Shown piece by piece: positions 57,610-64,000 of a stretch of DNA of 64,000 nt; position 1 is the first letter of the stretch, and every line of letters starts with the position of its first letter. Under the pieces are notes generated by a model. It did no database searches. It saw only the letters and a program-made list of their open reading frames with translations, and was not told where the DNA came from. The DNA is from Streptomyces sp. TSRI0281 (GTDB lineage Bacteria > Actinomycetota > Actinomycetes > Streptomycetales > Streptomycetaceae): the NCBI RefSeq assembly GCF_001905125.1, contig NZ_LWLE01000034.1, forward strand, positions 220,714 through 284,713, in the 5' to 3' direction. A program made the translations under genes and the position numbers.

Positions 57610-59517
57610 ATGACGCAGCCGCCCCAGCCGCCGAACGAGCCGTCCTCCGGCGGATTCGGCGCCCCCCAGGACCCGCCGCCCGGTGGGTTCGGCGACCCGA
57701 CCCCGCCGCCGTCGGACGCCTTCGGCAAGCAGCAGCAGCCGCCGACCGCGCCCGCCGGTGGGTACGGGAGCCCGCCGACCCCGCCGACCCCGCCCGCCGA
57801 TGGCTACGGCTATCCGGCGGCAGCCCCGCCCGCCGGTGGCTACGGCTACCCCACCGCCCCGGCCGCGGGCGGCTATGTCCCCCCGCCCGCGCCGCAGCCC
57901 AACGGGTACGGCTACCCCAACGGACCTCAGGGCGGCTACGGCTATCCGCAGGGACCGTCGTCCGGGCAGCCCGGGATGCCTCCGCAGCAGGGGTACGGCT
58001 ACCCGACCCAGCCGATGCAGCCGCAGTACCTGGCCCCGGAGCCGGGCGGGAACGGCGGCAAGAAGTTCACCACCCAGATGCAGATCATCGTCGCGGCGGC
58101 CGTCGCCGTGGTGCTGATCATCGGCGGCGGCATCATCTACGCCTCCGGCGGCGATGACGACAAGGACGGCGGCACCGAGGCGGCCTCCACCGGCACCACC
58201 GGCGGCGAGGACAAGGGCGCCGAGGGCGACGGTCTCGCCGGAGGCGACGAGAAGGCGCCCACGAACACCAAGTCCAAGGTCGGATTCCAGCTTCCGCAGC
58301 CGAAGGTCACGGACGTCACCGCGGTCGCGGGCTCCTGGCTCACCGACAAGGCGTACGTGAAGACCGGCGTGAACGAGATCGTCGGCTACGACCCGGCCAA
58401 GGGCACCAAGCTCTGGTCCATCCCGCTGCCCGGTCAGCTCTGCGCCGCCTCCCGGCACATGAGCAAGGACTTCAAGACGGCGATCACGTTCGAGGCGGGC
58501 AAGCCGACCAAGGCGAAGAAGTACCAGCCGTGCAACCAGGTCGGCGCGCTCGATCTGGCCACCGGCAAGCTGCTGTGGAGCAAGTCGGTCACCGCCGCCA
58601 GCAACGGTGACGAGCCGATCAGGTTCGACGAGGTCACGCTCAGCGGCACCACGGTCGCCGCGGGCGGCACCAGCGGCGGCGCGGCCTTCAACCTCACCAC
58701 CGGCGCCGAGCTGTGGAAGCCGAAGGTCAGCACCGACGGCTGCTACGACAAGGGGTACGGCGGCGGCGAGGCCCTCGCCGTGGTCCGTATGTGCGGCACG
58801 TACGACCAGCCGCAGCTCACCATCCAGGCCCTGAACCCGGCCACCGGCGCGCCGATCTCCTCGTTCAAGATGCCCTCCGGTGTCGAGTACGCGAGCGTCG
58901 TCTCCACCAAGCCGCTGGTCGTCGCGGCCGACGTCGGCGACACCGCCGGTGACGGCAGCAGCATCTCGGACTTCTTCTCGATCGACGCGGCCACCGGCAA
59001 GCTGATCGTGCGGATCTCGGCCGACGGGGACAAGTACGCGGCACGCTGCGGCTCCACCGAGGTCGAGCAGTGCCAGCACCTGGCGGTCGGCAACAACCGG
59101 CTCTACCTGCCGACCGAGGAGCACGAGGGCGGCGGCGACTACGGCGACACCAACGAGATCGTCGCCTTCGACCTGACCACCGGCAAGATCGTCGGCGGCA
59201 AGGCGGACGCGGGCGACCGCTACACGCTGACCCCGCTGCGGATGGACGGCTCCAACGTCATCGCGTACAAGCAGCCCCCGTACGACAAGGGCGGCCAGAT
59301 CGTCTCGATCAACGGCTCCACCTTCAAGCAGACGCTGCTGATGGAGAACCCGGGCGAGGAGGCGGTCCGCGACGCGGAGACCAGCTTCTCCGGGGACTAC
59401 GCCGAGATCATGTACTCCCAGGGGCGGCTGTACATGTCCGAGGTGATGATCAGCGAGCCGCGCGAGAGCTCGCTGGACGACAAGCAGTACCTGGTGGTCA
59501 GTTTCTCCACCGGTTGA
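57610..59517 (+). CDS. Membrane-anchored PQQ-like beta-propeller protein, paralogue 3
   Basis: The 635-residue protein has the same N-terminal start (MTQPP...GGFGAPQDPPPG), a GYGYP-rich tail, a membrane helix at about 157-178 (IIVAAAVAVVLIIGGGIIYA) and a PQQ-type propeller (DLATGKLLWSKS, LTTGAELWKPK, DAATGKLIVRIS). It is more diverged from the other two and lacks their duplicated leader. It starts 85 bases after paralogue 2 with a cccgagg purine site and may be co-transcribed. The terminator at 59586 ends the unit. Confidence 0.85.
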   Translation: MTQPPQPPNEPSSGGFGAPQDPPPGGFGDPTPPPSDAFGKQQQPPTAPAGGYGSPPTPPTPPADGYGYPAAAPPAGGYGYPTAPAAGGYVPPPAPQPNGYGYPNGPQGGYGYPQGPSSGQPGMPPQQGYGYPTQPMQPQYLAPEPGGNGGKKFTTQMQIIVAAAVAVVLIIGGGIIYASGGDDDKDGGTEAASTGTTGGEDKGAEGDGLAGGDEKAPTNTKSKVGFQLPQPKVTDVTAVAGSWLTDKAYVKTGVNEIVGYDPAKGTKLWSIPLPGQLCAASRHMSKDFKTAITFEAGKPTKAKKYQPCNQVGALDLATGKLLWSKSVTAASNGDEPIRFDEVTLSGTTVAAGGTSGGAAFNLTTGAELWKPKVSTDGCYDKGYGGGEALAVVRMCGTYDQPQLTIQALNPATGAPISSFKMPSGVEYASVVSTKPLVVAADVGDTAGDGSSISDFFSIDAATGKLIVRISADGDKYAARCGSTEVEQCQHLAVGNNRLYLPTEEHEGGGDYGDTNEIVAFDLTTGKIVGGKADAGDRYTLTPLRMDGSNVIAYKQPPYDKGGQIVSINGSTFKQTLLMENPGEEAVRDAETSFSGDYAEIMYSQGRLYMSEVMISEPRESSLDDKQYLVVSFSTG

Positions 59518-59585
59518 TCACGCGCGGCTGATCGCTCAGCAGCCGACCACTCATCCGCCGACCCGTGCGTACGGGCGTGCGCCAA

Positions 59586-59618
59586 GGCCCTGCCGGTCGA
59601 TCGCCGACCGGCAGGGCC
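59586..59618. terminator. Strong intrinsic terminator after the PQQ-propeller genes
   Basis: ggccctgccggtcg (59586-59599) pairs perfectly with cgaccggcagggcc (59605-59618) around a 5-base loop, followed by gatcgtttt. It closes the three-gene block. Confidence 0.88.
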
Positions 59619-59795
59619 GATCGTTTTCCGCCTCTCAAGTGGCCCTGAACAAAGCAGGATTCGGCATTCCGGGGGGTGTTCGGCGGGTAAGGTGCGCAAC
59701 CTCGAACAAGCGGGTAGCTTGCCGGGGCGGACGGGCCGGGGCGGACGGCCGGGGCCGGTGGCCGGGGCACACAGGGGGACTTGGGGGCGTGTTCG

Positions 59796-60494
59796 ATGGG
59801 CGGCGTGCGGCTCATGGTGGTCGATGATCACCGACTGCTCGCCGAGGCACTCGCCTCGGCGCTGAAACTGCGCGGGCACCGGGTGCTCGCGGCGGCCGCG
59901 CCGACGTCCGGTGCGGCGGAACTGGTGGTCAGCAGAGTCCCGGAGGTCTGTCTCTTCGGCACGGCGTCCCCCGCCGAGCCGGGCACCTTCGACCCGATCG
60001 CGCGGATCGGGCGGGAGCGCCCGCAGGTGGCGGTGGTGGTGCTGGGGCCGGTGCCGAGTCCGCGCGGGATCGCGGCCGCCTTCGCCGCCGGGGCCGTCGG
60101 CTATGTGCGGCACGACGAGCGGATCGAGGGCGTGGAACGGGCCATGGTCAAGGCCCGCGCGGGAGAGAGCGCCATCGCTCCGCAACTGCTCAGGTCCGCC
60201 TTCGCCGAGCTGCTCAACCCGGCGGTCCAGCCGGACGACGAGGGCCGCCGGCTGCTGCAGATGCTCACGCCGCGCGAGGCCGAGGTGCTGGTCCGGGTCG
60301 CGGAGGGCGAGGACACCCGGCTGATCGCCGTCGGGATGGGGATCGCGTCGAGCACCGCGCGTACGCATGTGCAGCGGGTGCTGATGAAGCTCGGGGTGGG
60401 CTCGCGGCTGGAGGCCGCGGCCCTCGCGGCCCGTACGGGGCTGCTGGACCGGGCGGCCGAGGGCGCGCCGCGGGGGCCGGGCATCCTCGGCTGA
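59796..60494 (+). CDS. LuxR-family response regulator with degenerate receiver domain
   Basis: The 232-residue protein has a receiver-like N-terminal domain and a C-terminal LuxR HTH (LTPREAEVLVRVAEGEDTRL through ARTHVQRVLMKLGVGSR). The receiver starts normally with VVDDHRLLAEAL, but the phosphoacceptor position reads PEVCLFGTAS, so the usual Asp is Gly. The conserved switch Thr/Ser and Lys positions read VLGP and GYVRHD. It is thus probably not controlled by phosphorylation. No histidine kinase is adjacent. ATG 59796 has a ttggggg purine site; a TTG at 59781 is an alternative. Confidence 0.87.
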   Translation: MGGVRLMVVDDHRLLAEALASALKLRGHRVLAAAAPTSGAAELVVSRVPEVCLFGTASPAEPGTFDPIARIGRERPQVAVVVLGPVPSPRGIAAAFAAGAVGYVRHDERIEGVERAMVKARAGESAIAPQLLRSAFAELLNPAVQPDDEGRRLLQMLTPREAEVLVRVAEGEDTRLIAVGMGIASSTARTHVQRVLMKLGVGSRLEAAALAARTGLLDRAAEGAPRGPGILG

Positions 60495-60593
60495 GTCCGC
60501 GCCGGCCGGTTGACCCTTGGGGCTCCCTGTTGGTTGGTGATCGAACCCGGTCGCGCGCCCGGCCCACCTCCTCGCCGGGCTCTCCCGTACGCC

Positions 60594-60684
60594 GCCGTAC
60601 TCCTGGCCGCCATGCTCCTGGCCCCCGTACTCCTGGCCCCCGCACTGCGGCCGTCGTACTCCTGGCCCCCGTACTCCTGTCCTT
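60594..60684. repeat. Imperfect tandem repeats upstream of the gal operon
   Basis: Units close to cgtactcctggcccc recur about five times. The array lies between the response regulator and the gal promoter and has no coding or RNA features. It is unlikely to be part of the promoter, which lies about 40 bases further on. Confidence 0.6.
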
Positions 60685-60725
60685 CTGGCCGCCCCGCTCC
60701 CGGTCGTCGGCCGGACGCCACATCA

Positions 60726-60764
60726 TTGACGGGCATGTTTGCTTGTGGTTAATTATGTGTGGTT
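60726..60764 (+). promoter_or_regulatory. Promoter of the galTEK operon
   Basis: TTGACG (60726-60731) and TAATTA (60750-60755) are spaced by 18 bases, a good vegetative promoter. Two copies of tgtggtta (60744-60751 and 60758-60765) flank the -10 and resemble the repeated hexamers at the galactose-inducible galP1 of S. lividans. A ggagga ribosome site follows at 60771-60776. Galactose induction is inferred from the known gal operon. Confidence 0.65.
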
Positions 60765-60781
60765 ATGTTTGGAGGAACCTG

Positions 60782-61825
60782 GTGAAGAAAACGGTTACGA
60801 CCCTCGCCGACGGCCGTGAGCTGATCTATTTCGACGCCGCGGACGACACCGTCCGCGAAGCCGTCGACCGCCGCCCCCTCGACCCGGTCGCGACCTCGTC
60901 CCGCATCCGCCGCGACCCGCTCCTCGGCGACTCGGTGGCCATCGCCTCGCACCGCCAGGGGCGTACGTACCACCCGCCCGCGGACGAGTGCCCGCTCTGC
61001 CCCTCGCGGGACGGACGGCTCAGCGAGATCCCCGACGACCACTACGACGTCGCCGTCTTCGAGAACCGCTTCCCCTCCCTCGCCGGTGACTCCGGCCGCT
61101 GCGAGGTCGTCTGCTTCACCTCCGACCACCGGGCGTCCTTCGCCGACCTGACCGAGGAGCAGGCCGCCCTGGTCCTCGCGGCCTGGACCGACCGCACCGC
61201 CGCCCTCGCCGAGCTGGACCAGGTCACCCAGGTCTTCTGCTTCGAGAACCGCGGCGCCGAGATCGGGGTGACCCTCGGCCACCCGCACGGCCAGATCTAC
61301 GGCTACCCCTTCGTCACCCCGCGCACCGAGCTGATGCTCCGCTCCGCGCACCGGCACCGCGAGGAGACCGGCCGCAACCTCTTCGACGACGTCGTGGCCC
61401 GTGAGGAGGCGGACGGCTCGCGCATCGTGCTCAGTGGTGAGCACTGGGTCGCCTTCGTGCCGTACGCCGCGCACTGGCCGTACGAGGTCCACCTCCACCC
61501 GCGCCGCCGCGTCCCCGACCTGCGCGAGCTGGACGGGGCCGCCCGCACAGAGTTCCCACAGATCTACCTGGAACTCTTGAGGCGATTCGACCGGATCTTC
61601 GGCCCCGGCGAACCGCCGACCCCGTACATCTCGGCCTGGCACCAGGCGCCGTTCGGGGTCGAGGGCCGGGAGGACTTCGCGCTCCATCTGGAGCTTTTCA
61701 CCATTCGACGTACCTCCGGCAAGCTGAAGTTCCTCGCGGGTTCCGAGTCCGGCATGAGTGTGTTCATCAACGACGTGCCGCCGGAAGCCGCGGCCCAGCG
61801 ACTGCGAGAGGTAGCGAGCGAGTGA
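60782..61825 (+). CDS. galT: Galactose-1-phosphate uridylyltransferase
   Basis: The 347-residue enzyme has CPLCPSRDG (zinc-type cysteines), FENRFPSL, the nucleophile motif GHPHGQIYGYP near residue 165 and a second histidine cluster EVHLHPRR. It swaps UMP between UDP-glucose and galactose-1-phosphate in the Leloir pathway. GTG 60782 is fixed by the ggagga site 5 bases upstream. It is first in galTEK, the usual Streptomyces order. Its stop overlaps galE. Confidence 0.95.
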   Translation: MKKTVTTLADGRELIYFDAADDTVREAVDRRPLDPVATSSRIRRDPLLGDSVAIASHRQGRTYHPPADECPLCPSRDGRLSEIPDDHYDVAVFENRFPSLAGDSGRCEVVCFTSDHRASFADLTEEQAALVLAAWTDRTAALAELDQVTQVFCFENRGAEIGVTLGHPHGQIYGYPFVTPRTELMLRSAHRHREETGRNLFDDVVAREEADGSRIVLSGEHWVAFVPYAAHWPYEVHLHPRRRVPDLRELDGAARTEFPQIYLELLRRFDRIFGPGEPPTPYISAWHQAPFGVEGREDFALHLELFTIRRTSGKLKFLAGSESGMSVFINDVPPEAAAQRLREVASE

Positions 61826-62802
61826 GCAACCCCCAGAAGAAGTACCTGGTGACCGGTGGCGCGGGATATGTCGGCAGTGTGGTCGCCGCGCACCTCCTGG
61901 AGGCCGGGCACGCGGTGACCGTCCTCGACGACCTGTCCACCGGGTTCCGGGAGGGAGTCCCGGACGGGGCCGAATTCATCGAGGGCCGCATCCAGGACGC
62001 GGCCAAGTGGCTGAACCCCGACTACGACGGGGTGCTGCACTTCGCCGCGTACTCCCAGGTCGGCGAGTCCGTCGTCGACCCGGAGAAGTACTGGGTCAAC
62101 AACGTCGGCGGCACCCTCGCCCTGCTCGCCGCGATGCGCGACGCCGGGGTGCGGACCCTCGTCTTCTCCTCCACCGCGGCCACCTACGGCGAGCCGGTCT
62201 CCAGCCCGATCACGGAGTCCGACCCGACCGCGCCCACCAGCCCGTACGGTGCCTCCAAGCTCGCCGTCGACCACATGATCAGCGGCGAGGCTGCCGCGCA
62301 CGGCCTGGCCGCCGTCTCGCTCCGCTACTTCAACGTGGCGGGCGCGTACGGCAGTTGCGGGGAACGCCACGCCCCCGAGTCGCATCTGATCCCGCTGGTG
62401 CTCCAGGTCGCCCTGGGGCAGCGCGAGTCGATCTCCGTCTACGGCGACGACTACCCGACCCCGGACGGCACCTGCGTCCGCGACTACATCCATGTCGCCG
62501 ACCTCGCCGAGGCCCACCTCCTGGCGCTCGGCGCGGCCACCACCGGCGAGCACCTGATCTGCAACCTCGGCAACGGCAACGGCTTCTCGGTGCGCGAGGT
62601 CGTCGAGACCGCCCGGCAGGTCACCGGCCACCCCGTCCCCGAGACCGCGGCCCCGCGCCGCGCCGGTGACCCGGCCGTGCTCGTCGCCTCCGCCACCGCC
62701 GCCAGGGAGCGCCTCGGCTGGCAGCCGTCCCGCGCCGGCCTGGCCGGAATCATCGCCGACGCCTGGGCGTTCGCCCGCCGAGAGGAGCCCACCACCCCAT
62801 GA
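61822..62802 (+). CDS. galE: UDP-glucose 4-epimerase
   Basis: The 326-residue extended SDR has the NAD motif TGGAGYVGS near residue 11, HFAAYSQVGES near residue 73, SSTAATYG (Ser) and SPYGASKLA (Tyr-x-x-x-Lys) near residue 148, and RYFNVAGA. It interconverts UDP-galactose and UDP-glucose. GTG 61822 overlaps the galT stop (GTGA) and its stop overlaps galK (ATGA). Confidence 0.95.
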   Translation: MSNPQKKYLVTGGAGYVGSVVAAHLLEAGHAVTVLDDLSTGFREGVPDGAEFIEGRIQDAAKWLNPDYDGVLHFAAYSQVGESVVDPEKYWVNNVGGTLALLAAMRDAGVRTLVFSSTAATYGEPVSSPITESDPTAPTSPYGASKLAVDHMISGEAAAHGLAAVSLRYFNVAGAYGSCGERHAPESHLIPLVLQVALGQRESISVYGDDYPTPDGTCVRDYIHVADLAEAHLLALGAATTGEHLICNLGNGNGFSVREVVETARQVTGHPVPETAAPRRAGDPAVLVASATAARERLGWQPSRAGLAGIIADAWAFARREEPTTP

Positions 62803-64000
62803 CGGACGCCACCACCGAGGCCGCCGCGCAGGCCGCCGCCGAGGCCGTGACCGCCGCCGAGGCCGACAACGCCGAGCTGGTCGCCGGCTTCGCCGAGCTG
62901 TACGGGACCGCGCCCGAAGGAGTCTGGGCGGCACCTGGGCGGGTGAATCTGATCGGTGAGTACACCGACTTCAACGACGGCTTCGTGATGCCGCTCGCGC
63001 TCCCGCACACCGCGCGCGCGGCCGTCGCGCGGCGGATCGACGGCGAGCTGCGGCTGCACTCCACCGACGTCCCCGGCGGCGTCGTCCAGCTCCGCGTCGA
63101 CGAGCTGGCCCCGCACGCGGGCCACGGCTGGGCCGCCTACCCGGCAGGCGTGGTCTGGGCGCTGCGCGAGGCGGGCCACCGGATCACCGGCGCGGACATC
63201 CAGCTGACCTCCACCGTCCCCACCGGCGCCGGGCTCTCCTCGTCCGCCGCCCTGGAAGTGGTCACCGCGTTCGCCCTGAACGACCTGTTCGAGCTCGGCC
63301 TGACCGCCTCCGAGCTCGCGGTGCTCGGCCAGCGCGCGGAGAACGCGTTCGTCGGTGTGCCCTGCGGGGTCATGGACCAGATGGCCTCCGCCTGCTGCAC
63401 CGAGGGCCATGCCCTGTATCTGGACACCCGTGACCTCAGCAGGCGCCAGGTCCCCTTCGACCTGGCCGCCCAGGGGCTGACCCTGCTGGTCGTCGACACC
63501 CGGGTCAAGCACGCGCTCGGCGACGGCGCCTACGCCGAGCGCCGTGCGGCCTGCGAGGAGGGCGCGCGGCTCCTCGGCATACGCACCCTGCGCGATCTCC
63601 CGTACGACGGTCTCGGCGCCGCGCTCGACACCCTGGCCGCGGCCGGGGCGGACGAGTCCGTCGTGCGCTGCGTACGCCATGTGGTCGGCGACAACCGGCG
63701 TGTCGAGCAGGTCATCGCCCTGCTCGACACGGGCGACGTACCCGCCGTCGGCCCGGTCCTCGACGCGGGCCACGACTCGCTCCGGGACGACCTGCGGGTC
63801 TCCTGCCCGGAACTGGACCTGGTGGTCTCGGCGGCGAACGCGGCCGGGGCGCTCGGGGCCCGGATGACCGGCGGCGGCTTCGGCGGCTCGGCGATCGTGC
63901 TGGTGGACCTGGAGCGGGCCGACGCGGTCACCAACTCCGTGCGGGAAGCGTTCGCTTCGGCCGGTTACGCCGCTCCCGGTGTCTTCACCGCGGTGCCGTC
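62799..64000 (+). CDS. galK: Galactokinase, cut by the window end
   Basis: About 400 codons are visible without a stop. GHMP kinase motifs are GRVNLIGEYTDFNDGF near residue 46 (substrate binding; Glu-Tyr replaces the common Glu-His), TVPTGAGLSSSAALE near residue 139 (ATP loop) and TGGGFGGSAIVL near residue 357. It phosphorylates galactose at C1. ATG 62799 overlaps the galE stop (ATGA). An alanine-rich N-terminal extension of about 20 residues precedes the family start. The length suggests only a few codons are missing. Confidence 0.95.
   Translation, partial: MTDATTEAAAQAAAEAVTAAEADNAELVAGFAELYGTAPEGVWAAPGRVNLIGEYTDFNDGFVMPLALPHTARAAVARRIDGELRLHSTDVPGGVVQLRVDELAPHAGHGWAAYPAGVVWALREAGHRITGADIQLTSTVPTGAGLSSSAALEVVTAFALNDLFELGLTASELAVLGQRAENAFVGVPCGVMDQMASACCTEGHALYLDTRDLSRRQVPFDLAAQGLTLLVVDTRVKHALGDGAYAERRAACEEGARLLGIRTLRDLPYDGLGAALDTLAAAGADESVVRCVRHVVGDNRRVEQVIALLDTGDVPAVGPVLDAGHDSLRDDLRVSCPELDLVVSAANAAGALGARMTGGGFGGSAIVLVDLERADAVTNSVREAFASAGYAAPGVFTAVP

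Noticed and set aside
55329..57728. A 799-codon minus-strand frame
   Set aside because: It is antisense to PQQ-propeller paralogue 2, has low-complexity composition and no ribosome site.

Overview
The window is a piece of a Streptomyces chromosome. The evidence is very high GC, GTG starts, ATGA/GTGA gene overlaps, and actinomycete families: WhiJ/DUF397 regulators, a DUF574 methyltransferase, an SsgA-like protein, GlpR, a tricorn protease, a protein O-mannosyltransferase and the galTEK operon. Most of it is conserved core chromosome, with a few accessory insertions. All family names come from reading the proteins; no database search was run.

Layout. 1-6.8 kb: 3' end of glpR, tRNA-Ala(CGC) with a strong terminator, a secreted serine hydrolase, two GNATs, a PP2C phosphatase, a DUF574 methyltransferase, an alpha/beta hydrolase and exodeoxyribonuclease III (xth). 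6.8-11.4 kb: a small integrated element inside the 3' end of xth. It carries a large serine integrase, a small serine recombinase with a candidate res site, an HTH/DUF5919 regulator, a NUDIX hydrolase and two small genes. The displaced original xth 3' end lies at its far edge (11412-11542). 11.8-16.3 kb: MerR regulator diverging from a Baeyer-Villiger-type monooxygenase / hydrolase / SDR operon. 16.4-19.7 kb: WhiJ-like XRE + DUF397 pair, small gene + RsbW-like ATPase, and an HTH protein. 20-26.5 kb: tricorn protease diverging from TetR, then an MMPL transporter. 26.8-30.2 kb: SsgA-like protein and an ECF cobalt/nickel transporter (CbiMN fusion, CbiQ, CbiO) behind a Nur-box-like site. 30.2-37.6 kb: serine hydrolase + SDR, a stand-alone hemC, MepB, an EamA relic, two unknown genes, the intact EamA gene, a YbaK deacylase and a DnaQ-like exonuclease. 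37.7-42.2 kb: penicillin-binding protein, Pmt mannosyltransferase, RsmI. 42.4-46.4 kb: a translationally coupled operon on the minus strand with a 58-residue peptide gene, an unknown protein, two DUF6895-like paralogues and a serine hydrolase. 46.8-53.6 kb: zinc-ribbon protein, TatD, RsmA, IspE, a membrane acyltransferase and an ABC-F protein. 53.7-59.5 kb: three tandem membrane-anchored PQQ-type propeller proteins. 59.8-64 kb: a response regulator with a degenerate receiver, then galT-galE-galK running off the end.

The two most interesting signals are these. (1) The element in xth supplies a complete replacement for the last 43 codons, including the catalytic SDH motif. The displaced host end is one base shorter than the replacement and is frameshifted. 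(2) The DUF6895-like operon led by a small acidic-to-hydrophobic peptide gene looks like an uncharacterised peptide-maturation system. Also notable are a predicted nickel-regulated transporter, a relic of a gene 3' end flanking a two-gene insertion, a pseudo-receiver regulator, and many genes whose start codon lies 6-7 bases after a TANNNT-like -10 box, suggesting leaderless transcripts.
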